Shown here in pieces: positions 9,861 to 20,693 of a stretch of 64,000 bases of DNA. Each line of letters opens with the position of its first letter. Within the stretch, counting starts at the first letter, position 1. The notes beneath the pieces were generated by a model. The model made no database searches. It saw only the letters and a program-made list of their open reading frames with translations, and was not told where the DNA came from. This stretch comes from Agarophyton chilense (Eukaryota; Rhodophyta; Florideophyceae; Gracilariales; Gracilariaceae), in NCBI GenBank assembly GCA_030374765.1, contig JARGXX010000100.1:992001-1056000 (forward strand), given 5' to 3'. A program made the translations under genes and the position numbers.

Positions 9861-11537
9861 CTAGTCGTCGTCGTCATACATTATCATACCGCCGTCTTCA
9901 TAGTCTCCATATGTGTTAGCCGAGTTGAGACCCATCCCAGGTTCATCATCCTCTTCTCCATACTCCTCTTCCCCACTTTCAACAACTTCCATTTTATAAT
10001 CTTCATCCAACTCCTCATCCTCATCTACCTGGACGTCTTCATCATCACCCTTGTTGGAATCATCCTCTTCGGACTTAGGCCGAAATGCTGGTTGCCTATG
10101 CACTGCGTCCGGTACCTTGTACCCATCCGGTACCAAGTACATGTGATACCTCATGCAAACTTCCTTAACCAATGCATCCTCGTATCCAGCTCCAGCATGA
10201 AACACATCTCCTCTTCAAATAAAAATGGAGTACGGCGGAATCCTGAACTTCCTCACTACCATCGTCCGAGACAGCCGCGTCAAGCTCCTGTCGTCGGGCA
10301 CGTACATGTTATGTGACCTCTCACAAACCCAAGGCATAAACGAACTCGCTCCCGACGCCATCATGAAGAACCCTGGAACCTCTCCGACGTTCTTCTCTGC
10401 ATCGGTCAGTCCTCGAAAGTCCGTATGTAACACCTGCCTTGGAGAGCCCTCCGCCGTACACAGCACTCGCCTCCCTGTTTCAGGGGCATACATCCTCTTC
10501 TTCCCCGACCTGTTGTTGCACAACCGAAGAGCGGCCGCAATCTGTCCAAACCTCGCATCCAACAATGCCCTTTTCCTCACCATTAAAACGTTGTTCTCGT
10601 CCCCCTCCACAGAATCCACAATCCCCACCGTCGTCGTAATGTACCGCCCAGCTCCCTTCATTCTATCTCCAGCGTCTCTCTCCTCACCAGCGTTGGTTAT
10701 AGGGTCCCATTTCTTTCTATTCCCTTCAATCGTCAAGTCCGGCTGGTTCAAGAAATCCGTCTGGAAGAACTCTAGCAAAGTCCCAGTCACATCACCATCG
10801 AAGTTTACCCCCCTCTTCTTCGCCTCATCCGCCATCCCCTCGTCCGTGGCAAACTCTTCCAGCACACAAAATCCTTTCTCCATCAGCTCACTTCTCTTAG
10901 TCGCGAAGTACTCGCGAGCCGAGTCATCCCTCTCCATTGCTGCCATCCATATCGCCTGCTCTTCATTCACAGGGTGGTCCTTCGTCGGTAGAATCACCCC
11001 AAGAACCGGTTCTTTCGTGGAACCCAGTTCCTTGTGCCTGTTATGAGCAGCACGCCAATAAACCGCATGGTGCACACTTTTTAAGTCTTCTACCCTCAAG
11101 CACTCCGCCCTGTGCTTGTTCCGTAGGTAAATCATCTGCATCCAGAGGTGCTGATGCTTCACTCCATTTTCACCCGCCGGCCACTCGCTCGGAAGTGCAT
11201 TCACCAAGTACACCCACGACATACCCGACTCCCCCGCATACGGTCCCGCCCTCTTCAGCCCCTTCGGAACACCCTCCGGATTATTGTCTTCGAAGCCACG
11301 CATTTGCACACCTTCCTCCTCTTCGTCCCCTACAAATGCACCCTGCCCCCCGTCATCATCCAATTCATCCTCACCCGATGAGAAAACATTGAGTACATGT
11401 TCCTTCAAGAAGCGCTTCAGCTATTTCCTGCTCATCTTCTTGAACACATCCACCACGTCAGCCGGTATTTGAGCCGCAGATGTGCCCACCGTCTTTCTCC
11501 TCTTCCTCTTCCGCTTTAAAGGCTGTTCATACTCGCG
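9861..11537 (-). pseudogene. 2-oxoglutarate/Fe(II) dioxygenase-like protein
   Basis: A long minus-strand frame of about 560 codons with two in-frame stops (TAG at 11421-11423, TGA at 10215-10217) and no frame change. The core looks like a double-stranded beta-helix dioxygenase: VLHTDFRGL supplies the metal-binding H-x-D (10419-10427), followed by a hydrophobic strand and SHNMYV. After the TGA come RGDVFHAGAGY (distal histidine, 10197-10199) and RYHMYLV (2-oxoglutarate-binding arginine). The C-terminus is a long acidic tail. Such enzymes hydroxylate or demethylate proteins, lipids or nucleic acids; TET/JBP and AlkB belong to this fold, but the subfamily is not determined here. It continues, in the same frame, the end of the ParB-like gene, so both may be one protein. 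Confidence 0.6.
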
Positions 11538-13545
11538 TTAATCATCACTAATGACCACAGCCTTTCTCTTCCCCATTCTCTGTCTAGGTTCCATCACCCT
11601 CTCACCGGCAGCATCCAGCCCGCGCTCAGTACCTTTTCTAGTTCGTGTGATGCGTCTGGGAACCACGGTTTCCTGGTGGGGTACAGACTCCCCAGCACTA
11701 GAAGAAGGAACATTCACAGAAGGTGGCACCTCCACCACATCCTTCTCCGCACTTGGGGACGCCAGACTCACTTTCAGACCGCCTTCAATCCGCCTTTGTG
11801 CGATTTCATCCTCTTCGACACCAACCCCGGCCACAACCGCTTCGGACCACTGAGCTCCATCTTCGCCGTTTGTTTGCAAAGGTACTCCCTTAAAGACACC
11901 TCGTTCTTTCCCATCACAATTGTGCTGTCTAGAACCTTCCACGCCGTCAGACCCTTCTCCTTTCCCGCCCTTTCGCATAGTTGGAACATTCCCATGGCGC
12001 ATTGGAAGAACTGCTTTCGCATCTCCTGGAAACTTACCATATTCCCTGTAGAACCCATCCTCACCCTCACATGTAGCTGCAAACAACGGATTGCGAAACG
12101 GAATATTTCGTCTTCGAGTCCTAACAACAAGTCACTCGACACATGCGCAAGCGTTAGCACTGGACCCTCCTTGCATAAGTTCTCAAAGAACTCCAGGAGA
12201 CCTTCGCTCCTGACGAATTTCAACCCGAGAGTCGCATAGCGATTCAAGTGGCGCAAGTTGTAGATTCCTATAGCTTCGCTCGTCTTGAGCGCCCCAGCTA
12301 TCCGTGTCGGAGTAAGGTCAGCCAACTTGGTTCTCTTATCGTCAATCAAGTTGCAAATGAAGGACACTGTCGAATGAACCTTGTCGGCGAAACTCATCTT
12401 CAACACATTTGAACTCATTTCATTGAGTACATTACCAAGACCGAGCACTTCGTTCAGCGATAAAGGCTTCCGGTCCTTGCGTCTCCAAAGAACGACATCA
12501 AGAGACCGCACAATTTCCAACCACTTTCTCCCTTCAGAGGGATCATTCTTCAGATCTCGCAGAACCAAGACGCGGTGATGACCTTCAATGAGTATGACAG
12601 GCACCACTACCCTCCCATTGTGAACAATTTCACTGAAATCTAATTCCATTCCCCCGACGATGGCAACAGCAATCGACCCTGCCGACGCAAGCCAGCAAAA
12701 CGTTTTGCACTTTGCCATCGTCGCCGCCTTGTATTCCGCATTCACACTTCTGACAGTCTCCTTGGGGATTTGTATGTCATCTATGTCCACAATCAAGCGG
12801 CACTGGTCATAGTCTGAAACAGAGATCTTCTTTTCCACGAGAGTCTATCCACTTCCTGCGAAGGAACGGCATCGCTGTCATCGAACAACTCCAACTCGGG
12901 ACCGGTGTGCGAATCCCCGCGTACATTCACCGCTGACCCCACCTCCACAACATCTTCATGAGAATCATCCACTATCGTCACCCTCTTTTTCGGCTTGACG
13001 GGTTGCTTCATGGCCGGCGGCACTGTTGTTGGCTGTGCCCTCTTCCCCCTCAAAGGCGTAGCAGACTCCTTCGAGGGGGTCGCCCTTTTGGAAGTCTCCG
13101 GCCGAGGAGGCCCTGGAGTCAGCACAGAGGAGACGCGTGTCATCATCGAGATATCCCATGCGTATATACCTGCCGACACCATATCCTTCAGCAACTCCGG
13201 CGGCTCCTCTGCTCTCTTGAAGGAGTACGGATACTTGGAGTTGATCCCCTCCTTAATTTCAGTCCTCCAGATGGCCACCAAGTCCTCTCCCAGCTTCGCA
13301 GACTCGCGCAACGAATGGCCATGCATCGCTCTGCAAAGTGCCTTCCCGGCCACTCCACTGCCCCCAACACCTCTCAACTCCGCAGTTCCAACCATAGTAC
13401 CCTTCTTCTTCCCTGTCCCATCCGCCAGGAACAACGCCACCCTATCCCCACCAGCCAGATTGTTTCCCGATGTAGCTTTTCGCGGAGTGGCGCGTGGAGT
13501 ACCCCGCGGAGTACCGCTCGCTTTCGCTTTGCCTCGAGTCATCAT
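11538..13545 (-). pseudogene. ParB/sulfiredoxin-fold-like protein
   Basis: Three minus-strand segments read on from one another. 13545-12793 starts MMTRGKAKASGTPRG, a basic Thr/Pro/Arg-rich tail followed by a helical domain near 13170-13370. 12844-11774 is a frame with no ATG of its own. About 11850-11538 is an acidic, disordered tail ending KRKAVVISDD. The frame changes near 12,840 and 11,840. The middle segment has the ParB-like signature: an early IPKETVR, then VVPVILIEGHHRVLVLRDL (12550-12600), matching the G-x-H-R motif of ParB/Srx domains, which bind or cut DNA or act as CTPases. In phages and mobile elements such domains often accompany DNA methyltransferases, as here. An intron is possible at either junction, but I saw no clear splice sites. 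Confidence 0.55.
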
Positions 13546-13834
13546 TTGAATCGGATCGTAGTCGGTCGAGGTTGCAAATGGTCGCAGAGCGCTTTGAGTC
13601 TTTTATGGTATACAGACGAAGACGTATTGGATCGAGCTCCTTTGGTGGCGACTATCCGGAACACTCCCGAGAGCAGTTCTTTGCAATCAGCCTGAACTAC
13701 GTCCGCTTAGTTTCAACCTGAGCTACGTCCGTTTAGTTTCAAACTCAAGAAACTCCTTGTCTCTTTCCATCGCAAACAAGCCTATTGGCTTGGTAGGCGA
13801 TACAAGAAAATAAAATTAAAAAATTAAAAATATC

Positions 13835-14345
13835 CTGACGGCCCACAGAGGTGCGCTCCGACTTCATCGGGGGTCCCGATGAAGACCCCGCGCACCTCTG
13901 TCAGCCGACATAATACATAAAATTTTGTAATTTTTGGAACGCTCAGGTGTACACGGTGCACTCTGTCGGCCGACAGTCGACCAACATCTCAGAAACGCAT
14001 CATACGTGATGTTATGGCGTATTTGTCGGCCGACAGGGGTGCCCTGCGACTTCATCGGTCCACCGATGAAGTCGCAGCACACCCCTGTCGGTCGACATAA
14101 TACATATAATTTTGGAACGCCCAGGTGTACACGGTGCACTCTGTCGGCCGACAGAGGTGCGCTCCGACTTCATCAGGGGTCCCGATGAAGTCCCCACGCA
14201 CCTCTGTCGGCCGACATAATACATATAATTTTGTAATTTTTAGGACGCCCAGGTGTACACGGTGCATTCTGTCGGCCGACAGAGGTGCGCGGGGACTTCA
14301 TCGGGACCCCCGATGAAGTCGAAGCGCTCCTCTGATGGCCGACAG
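13835..14345. repeat. Array of nine regularly spaced palindromes alternating with hairpins
   Basis: CTGTCGGCCGACAG or close variants start at 13835, 13898, 13963, 14023, 14085, 14141, 14204, 14269 and 14332, with spacings of 63, 65, 60, 62, 56, 63, 65 and 63. Intervals 1, 4, 6 and 8 hold a hairpin whose arms include GACTTCATCGG and CCGATGAAGTC flanked by GAGGTGCG/CGCACCTC. Intervals 2, 5 and 7 hold a shared AT-rich spacer ending CCAGGTGTACACGGTGCA. Interval 3 is unique but contains ATCATACGTGAT. The array fills the gap between the divergent ParB-like and methyltransferase-SET genes. It could be a regulatory operator, a partition or transposase binding site, or a nested repeat. Confidence 0.9.
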
Positions 14346-14516
14346 AATGCAACCAGGATAGCTACGAAGTCGTTCCGCAACAACCGTTCTTCCGTGCGCG
14401 CTTTTCAACCGTACTCACAATCTTTCCGTACCCACCCACACCCACCCGCACCCGCTGCTCTCTTTCACTCAGGCTCTCGTGACGACCGCCGTGAGGTTGT
14501 TTGAACACGTTCATAA

Positions 14517-17500
14517 ATGGCTCCAGAACCCACGAGAACTTCTTCATCGCCTGCGACAGACACTTTCGAAATGGGTAAACTGTTTGGTACGGGGGATGAA
14601 GTTATCAGGGCGTGTCTGGATTTGCGTGATCGTTATGCATCAACGAGGCGGGAGGAAGATGAGCCGCGAAAAGTGGGGCACACTGTATTCATCGATTTCG
14701 CAATTGCCAATCGCCACATCCTACCGGAGACCGCGAAGTTTTTTTATACTCTCCTAGGTCCTGACCACACCAATTACACAGAAGATGAGCTCCGAGTTGT
14801 AGGAATGAGGGGCTCGAACTGTCAGAAATATTTTTCGGCGAGGTTGCTGGATATAAGGGATGGGGACCCAGATAGGCGCGTGAGGGACTTTTGGAACGCG
14901 TACGAGGCGGTGGAGTTCAAGGGCATCCCGAAGAATGTCACTTTGACAGAGTTCTTCAAAGGTCTAGATACAACTAGAAAGAAGGCGAGCAAAAGCCGGG
15001 CTCCATTCGCGAGCGACTTCCCGACAATGTTCCAAAGGTTGCTGTTCCTCATTTGTATTCAGTCGGTCTCTATGGAGAAGAGAAGAGTCTCCCGTAAGCG
15101 AAGCAAGCGGGACAGAACCTACGATACGCCATTTTCGAAGGTGGCGGTTTATGACAAACCAGTAGCTCAGCGTGTGGGCTTTGGTGTGCAGCTCGTCAAT
15201 AACGCGTGGGACAGCTTCGCCCAGTATTTGGGATTCCCTGGCGTGGAATTCATGGTTTTGCCCTTTATCCATCTACGATATCCTGATATGCAGTTCCAGG
15301 CAATCGGAAACAGAAGGGATGGGTTCTCTCACAAGGACATGGCCCAACGACTCCTTCCTGGTAGAAACCGTACTTTATGGGAGGAGGATGTCGTCCCATG
15401 GGCGTGGAACCTGCCAGAGTACGTTGACACTCCGCTTCGTATGTTGGCCAAAGAGTTGCTCACTGACCTGCACAAAGTGGTGGTGAATGAGCAGCTTTAC
15501 TCTATATCAGCTCCGGAAAGATGGGACGTTCTAAAACCGTTTACATACACTTTGCCTAGAGTGTTTGCGGAGAGATTCGACTGCTTCTCGAACTCTCTTA
15601 TCTCTACCATCTCGGAATACATATCGCCAGTAAAGCTGCGAGGGAGTGTGGAGGTGGAAGTGGTGGCTTCGACAAAGGCGGAACCTACTATGGTTATGGA
15701 AGAAGACGAGATAGAAGTTGTACCCCCTGAGAAAGATTCGGAGGCTCCGGCGGTGGAGGGTGGAGAGGGAGTGGAGGGTGGGACCGGGAATGAGGAAGAG
15801 AACATGGGTGTTGGTCAGCATTCTTCCACAGCTGGACCAAGGTCGGTCGAATCTGAGTCGGTGGATATTCTGCCGCCTCACGACCTTACCTCTCTGGATG
15901 ATATAATGTCTCTCCAAAAGTGCGAGTCGGAGATGGATAAGCACTGTCGAATGTACAATTGTACTTTCGAGAACCTGGTGGAGATTGACGAGACATTGCA
16001 CAGCAATGGGGTCTCTCCGATAGGGAAAGGGCAGTTGGTTCTCACGGACCCGCCGTATAATATACGTGCGAAGAAGAACAGGAAAAACAGCTGGTACGAC
16101 GTTCTTAACCGGCAAGACATGGTGAAGACGGCGAAGCTCATCTCTAAACTTCTGCGTCCGGGAGGGCATTTCGTTATATTCTGCGCGATTGAGCAGGTGA
16201 ACGAATGGAAAGAAGTGTTGGGTCGAATTGGTGCAAAGGATGAGAATGGACAGAAGAGCAGGTCGTTTGTCGTGGACAAGGTCCAGCTGCACTTCATTCG
16301 CTCTCAAGGCAATCCGATGCGTAATCCCGGACGCAGTTCGTGCTCCCTGTTTCCCGGCACAGAGTACGCCATTCATGGAGTTCGCAGCGGGTTGTCCTAC
16401 GCCTAACAACATGGCATGGTAAACTATGAGAACTTCAGCTATGTACCATCGCGATATCCGGGTTACCATATCGTGATTGACCAAGTGCCTCCCATGTCGA
16501 ATGGTGAAACACTTCTATGGAGAAGGAAGAATGCCAAAGGAGCAGTTACGCATCAGAAAGTGCGGGCGGAACAGAAGTCACGTGCTTTGCTGAAGGAGCT
16601 CATCAGCAGGTTTTCTCAGCCGGGAGACATAGTGGTGGACCTCTTCGCCGGAACATTTTCAACGGCCATGGCATGCATGGAACTGGAAAAGCACCGTCAG
16701 TTTCTAGGGTGTGAGCCAGATCCGCAGTGCTTTGCTCATGCGAAGCACGCCACTACAGTGAAATTTGCGTCATGCATGCGGAACAACGAGACGGACATTC
16801 ATATAACGCAAAATGTTCGGAACGCTGTGACTCGAGTGACATGCTTGTTTCCGGACGTCGTCATAAAGCGTTCGAAGTCCTGGAAAACACCTACCGGATT
16901 TCCCGAGCATCAGAGGTTTCCACCCCATATCGTGGATTTTCTCTCCTCCATGTGGCAGGATAAGAATATATCGGAGATTGGGCGACGGCAGGCGCTGTAT
17001 GAGTGGCCAAGAAGTTTTCAAGGAAAGATGTCACTGTTGGATTGGAATGCTATTCTGGCAGTGGAGGCGATAGTATGTGGTTGTCGGATTGCAAATGCTG
17101 GAGTTGGTGTGTACACAACACGCCGGGTGATACAAGGTGAGACTGTTCGTTACTTTTACGGGTCTTTGGTGTACCATGATCTTTCAAAGCGGAAGGAAGT
17201 TCATAAGGCATATGGAGGGGGGCTATTGAAAGCGACTGCTGATCGTTTTCGGCAGTACGCGATGGAGATAAGCGTCCGAGGGGAAGTGTTTCACAAGCTA
17301 CCAGGAAGAATTAGTGGGGTGTCTCTTATTCCGGTGTGGATTGTCCCTGCTCCATTTTGCTTGGGGGGAACAATTAACGACCCCAAGTATGTGGAAGGGG
17401 ATAGGGACAGGGATGCGGTTGAAGACGGGTTAATGAGACGCGGAACTGCAAATGTTCGGGTCATCAGAATTCCGGGGACGGGGCGGACCCCATTTCAGTT

Positions 17501-17627
17501 GAGAGACTATAGATTGCTTTCTGTGCAAGCAATTCGAGATATAGAAATAGGAGAGGAGCTGTTCGCGGATTATGGGACAGAGTATATCTGGAGTATGAAT
17601 AACACGCCAGTCATAGTAATCGTTTAA
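14517..17627 (+). pseudogene. DNA amino-methyltransferase fused to a SET domain
   Basis: One frame of 1,036 codons broken by a single TAA at 16404-16406; the first part starts MAPEPTRTS with a purine at -3. Residues ~1-480 are an unrecognised helical region ending in a Glu-rich linker. Residues ~495-740 are a beta-class N6/N4 methyltransferase. DPPYNI (motif IV, D511) comes first, then GGHFVIF, then VDLFAGTFSTAM (motif I, 16638-16667), the permuted order of the beta group (PF01555-like). The last ~180 residues are a SET domain: ANAGVGVYTTRRVIQGE (near 17100), a variant of the NH-S region (GGTINDPKYV, 17365-17395), then AIRDIEIGEELFADYG (17530-17577). The predicted roles are DNA base methylation and protein lysine methylation, presumably nuclear. 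The stop lies between the two methyltransferase halves. Confidence 0.8.
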
Positions 17628-17951
17628 AAGTGCATCACTTTTGTTATTTTACTTCATTGTAGTGTATTAGATATTGTGGGGTTTTACTATGTTTGTCGCT
17701 ACATATAACGTCAAAGCGTGACGTAGTACATATGCTAAAGGAAAGTCATGTACACCGGAGGAGAATACTTTTCCAATATCTGGTGCGTTCGAGCGCATAT
17801 TTAAAATATCTGAAAAGTTTGGGGGTTTTCTGAGAACACGAAAAGGGTGGAGGTATATTTTTGGAAGCAGAATGTTTCGAAGCTTTTCTCCCATCCATCG
17901 CATTGCAACGCGTGGAAGACCATACCACGATCGCTCTCTCTCTCTTCAACC

Positions 17952-20606
17952 ATGGCTCCGAAGCTCAATTCGAGAAGCGAGAACACTAGCGGGCGCGGTA
18001 CAAAATCACGGCGGCATGGAGGGGATGCGGAGGGCGGAAGGGACAAGGGGCGTAGGCTCCAGGGCGCGAGTGGAGAGAATGGAGGCGTGCGCCTGAGAGG
18101 TAGATCAAGGCAAGATGGTGGGGAAGGAGAGGCGAGTGGGGGCAAAGGAAAGGCTGTTCGCGCAAAGGAGACGGTGACGGAGGAGAGTGCGGAGCAAATC
18201 ACGTCGCCTACGGAGCAAATCACGTCGCCTACAGGAGAGATGGTGCGGAGCGGCGATGGAAAACGGGATGGCGTGCGAAGCAACCGCACGCGTGTACCTA
18301 GAAGTGGATTGCGGGGGAGGGCGAGCAGAGCTCCAAAGAGGACAAGGAGAGGGGATGCATCCGAGCGGACTCTAAGTGCTGTACTCACGTCTTCAGCTGA
18401 TGTGGAGCCGGTAAATCCATGCTCTGCACCTGAAGGAGGTGAAGAGATTCCGAATGAGAGGACGAAGGGGCGTAAGGAGGGAGAGAGAATGATCGGAGAA
18501 CGTGGATCCCGCCTCAGAGGCGTTGAAGAAGCAGGGGCATCGTTTACGGGTATGAGGGAAGAAGACGGTGATGATGAGATACAGAAAGGGAGACTAGAGA
18601 GTAGCCGTGGTCGGGAGGGTAGGATAGGTGGACCCAGTAGTGGTCTAATCGCGGGCGCAAGAGTCGTTCGAGAGAGAACAGAAGGAGAGAGTGTTGGAGT
18701 TACCGCGGGGGAACAGGCGGAAAGATGGGAGGGGGCGAACTTGGATTACGTGGAAGAAAGGAGAGAGCGTGCAAGGGAAAGAATGGGGAGTGTTCGAGTT
18801 ACAGGAAGAAGAGCGATAGACAAAAGGGAAAGCAGAGAAGTGCATGTGAGTGAGGGGGGGAGAAGGGGGTTTGCTGGAGGGAGAACACGTGGTTCAGGGG
18901 AGGAAGGCGATGGAAGAGCAGCAGTTCTTTCTCATCAGGGAGAAGATGTCGAGCGTTTGCCACCGAGGAGAATGGTGGGTTTGGGAGTTGAAGGGTTTGA
19001 GGTGAACGCAAGGCGAAGGACGCCGGAAGGTATGCGAGTAAGGAGAAACATTGTATTCACAAGGAATAATGATAACGGGGAGAATGCGAATTTACAAGTC
19101 GTGGAGAACGCCGTCCGTATAGTGGAAGATGAAGCAAATGATGATGAAATAGGTTTGTTGCCGCGGTCGATGCTAATTGAGAAGATGAATGTGTTGAAGG
19201 GACAAATGGGACGTATGAAGGAAGACAGCTACAGTGTGATGGTGAGTTTCAAAATGACCCAAACGGAGCTGGATCGGGCGAGGGAGGAAATGAAGCAGCA
19301 GAATGTGCTGATTGAGAGTTTCAGGGAGGCGTTGAAAGGTAGAATCGCTGGGGAAGGGAGGGGGGAGGGAAGCGTGACGCGGCGACGAAAGTATGACATT
19401 GGAGTGCAGGAATTCTTTTATGGATTTGCACGTCGTGTGTATGATAGGATTCTTCATTATGCAAAACTGGAGGCATCCGAACTTTGCTTCGACACCGAGA
19501 ATGTGGATCGAAGCTGGAAGAATAGAAGTGAGGCGGTTGGGGAGAGTAGGGAGGAAAGAATATTTGTGGTGAGAGAGAAGGAAATGGTTCCGAGATGTCC
19601 AATTGAGGTTGCATATGAGATGAGACCGTATACGCCGTCGACAGAGGGCGGGAGCCATTTGTGGTTGAATCACGTGGTAGAGACTGAGTTAATGGGAGAG
19701 AAATGGGAGTCGATAAGGGAAGCGGGGAGGAGAGAGGAGTGCGTGGAAAATGTAAGTGCGGATAGGTGCTTGAGACAGAGGATGAAGCAGACATTGAGCG
19801 ATGTGGTTGGGGTGCGGAAGCGAGCAGCGCGTGATAAGCTGTTTTCCATGCTTGGATATGATTTGATCGCGAAACGAGCTAAGGTGACTGAAGGGACGGA
19901 GATTTGGTCGGAGTTGAAGAAGCAGATTGAGGAGGCGCAGGAGAAGTTGATGGGGTCGGGGGAGGATGGGAGAGGTAAGCTGTGTGCGTGGAGAACGAGT
20001 GCGATTGAAGATATTACTTATTCTGGATCGAAGGTGTCTGAGAACTTGGAGGACTTTGGTGAGGCAGATATGTATTTTCGAAATCAGGTGTCGTTGAAAG
20101 TGTTGGAGGAGTTTATTGGCTACGCGGTAGAGAGTCTCAGAAATGGAGAAAGGCAGTATGTGGATGGGACGGTGATGCATCTTGCGCGACTTGATGCATG
20201 GATTGGATGTGTGGTGACCACGATGGATAGAGACGTTGGGCGGGGAGGCCAAAGGCAATTTTTGTTCTCGACGCTGTTTGGGAGGTTTCTGCCACTGGCT
20301 GTTGAGGACATATTGAGGGTTGCCTGGAACATGGTGAAGGATGAGTATGCTGAGGAGTTTGAGAATGATGGATTCTGTGGAGGGAATCGTAGAGATGTGA
20401 GTGGGAATAAGGAGAGAATCGCGACGGTTGGGCTATGGATACCGTCGAGAGAGAAAATGTATCTGGCGATAAGGGAGGTGTTTTTCATGGAGAATCTCAC
20501 GAGAAGACTTGGAGCGGTGTTAGATTGCTATATAGCGTCATGTGGACCAGAAGAACCACGGTTCAAGCGCTTAGCGTTGGGGAGTAGGCAAGGAGTGAGA
20601 GAGTGA
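17952..20606 (+). CDS. 884-residue basic/coiled-coil protein, possible accessory DNA-binding factor
   Basis: The ATG at 17952 (ACCATGG context, protein MAPKLNSRSENTSG) is preferred to the open frame upstream, which has no ATG. The frame is intact. Residues ~1-360 are low-complexity, rich in Arg, Gly and Glu, with a tandem repeat EQITSPT twice near 18190. Residues ~405-460 form a predicted coiled coil (MLIEKMNVLKGQMGRMKED). Residues ~480-884 are a helical, globular-looking domain with DIGVQEFFYGFARRVYDRI and a well-conserved-looking tail. I recognise no family. By analogy with TNPA of Spm, a CACTA element usually needs a second protein that binds subterminal repeats. This is the best candidate by position and composition, but that is inference. 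Confidence 0.65.
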   Translation: MAPKLNSRSENTSGRGTKSRRHGGDAEGGRDKGRRLQGASGENGGVRLRGRSRQDGGEGEASGGKGKAVRAKETVTEESAEQITSPTEQITSPTGEMVRSGDGKRDGVRSNRTRVPRSGLRGRASRAPKRTRRGDASERTLSAVLTSSADVEPVNPCSAPEGGEEIPNERTKGRKEGERMIGERGSRLRGVEEAGASFTGMREEDGDDEIQKGRLESSRGREGRIGGPSSGLIAGARVVRERTEGESVGVTAGEQAERWEGANLDYVEERRERARERMGSVRVTGRRAIDKRESREVHVSEGGRRGFAGGRTRGSGEEGDGRAAVLSHQGEDVERLPPRRMVGLGVEGFEVNARRRTPEGMRVRRNIVFTRNNDNGENANLQVVENAVRIVEDEANDDEIGLLPRSMLIEKMNVLKGQMGRMKEDSYSVMVSFKMTQTELDRAREEMKQQNVLIESFREALKGRIAGEGRGEGSVTRRRKYDIGVQEFFYGFARRVYDRILHYAKLEASELCFDTENVDRSWKNRSEAVGESREERIFVVREKEMVPRCPIEVAYEMRPYTPSTEGGSHLWLNHVVETELMGEKWESIREAGRREECVENVSADRCLRQRMKQTLSDVVGVRKRAARDKLFSMLGYDLIAKRAKVTEGTEIWSELKKQIEEAQEKLMGSGEDGRGKLCAWRTSAIEDITYSGSKVSENLEDFGEADMYFRNQVSLKVLEEFIGYAVESLRNGERQYVDGTVMHLARLDAWIGCVVTTMDRDVGRGGQRQFLFSTLFGRFLPLAVEDILRVAWNMVKDEYAEEFENDGFCGGNRRDVSGNKERIATVGLWIPSREKMYLAIREVFFMENLTRRLGAVLDCYIASCGPEEPRFKRLALGSRQGVRE

Positions 20607-20693
20607 TAAGGTACGAGGGGATAAGGGGGTAAGGAGGTGGAGCAAGATGGGGATCGGCTATGGAAGAAAAACAGCGGTGACTATTTTATCGGA

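Noticed and set aside
13835-14345. CRISPR array
   Set aside because: The repeats are palindromes with alternating repeated spacers and hairpins, in a eukaryotic transposon, with no cas genes.
16404-16415. Two separate genes (methyltransferase, then SET protein)
   Set aside because: The frame is unchanged across the stop, and motif I of the methyltransferase lies after it, so the split would cut one enzyme in two.
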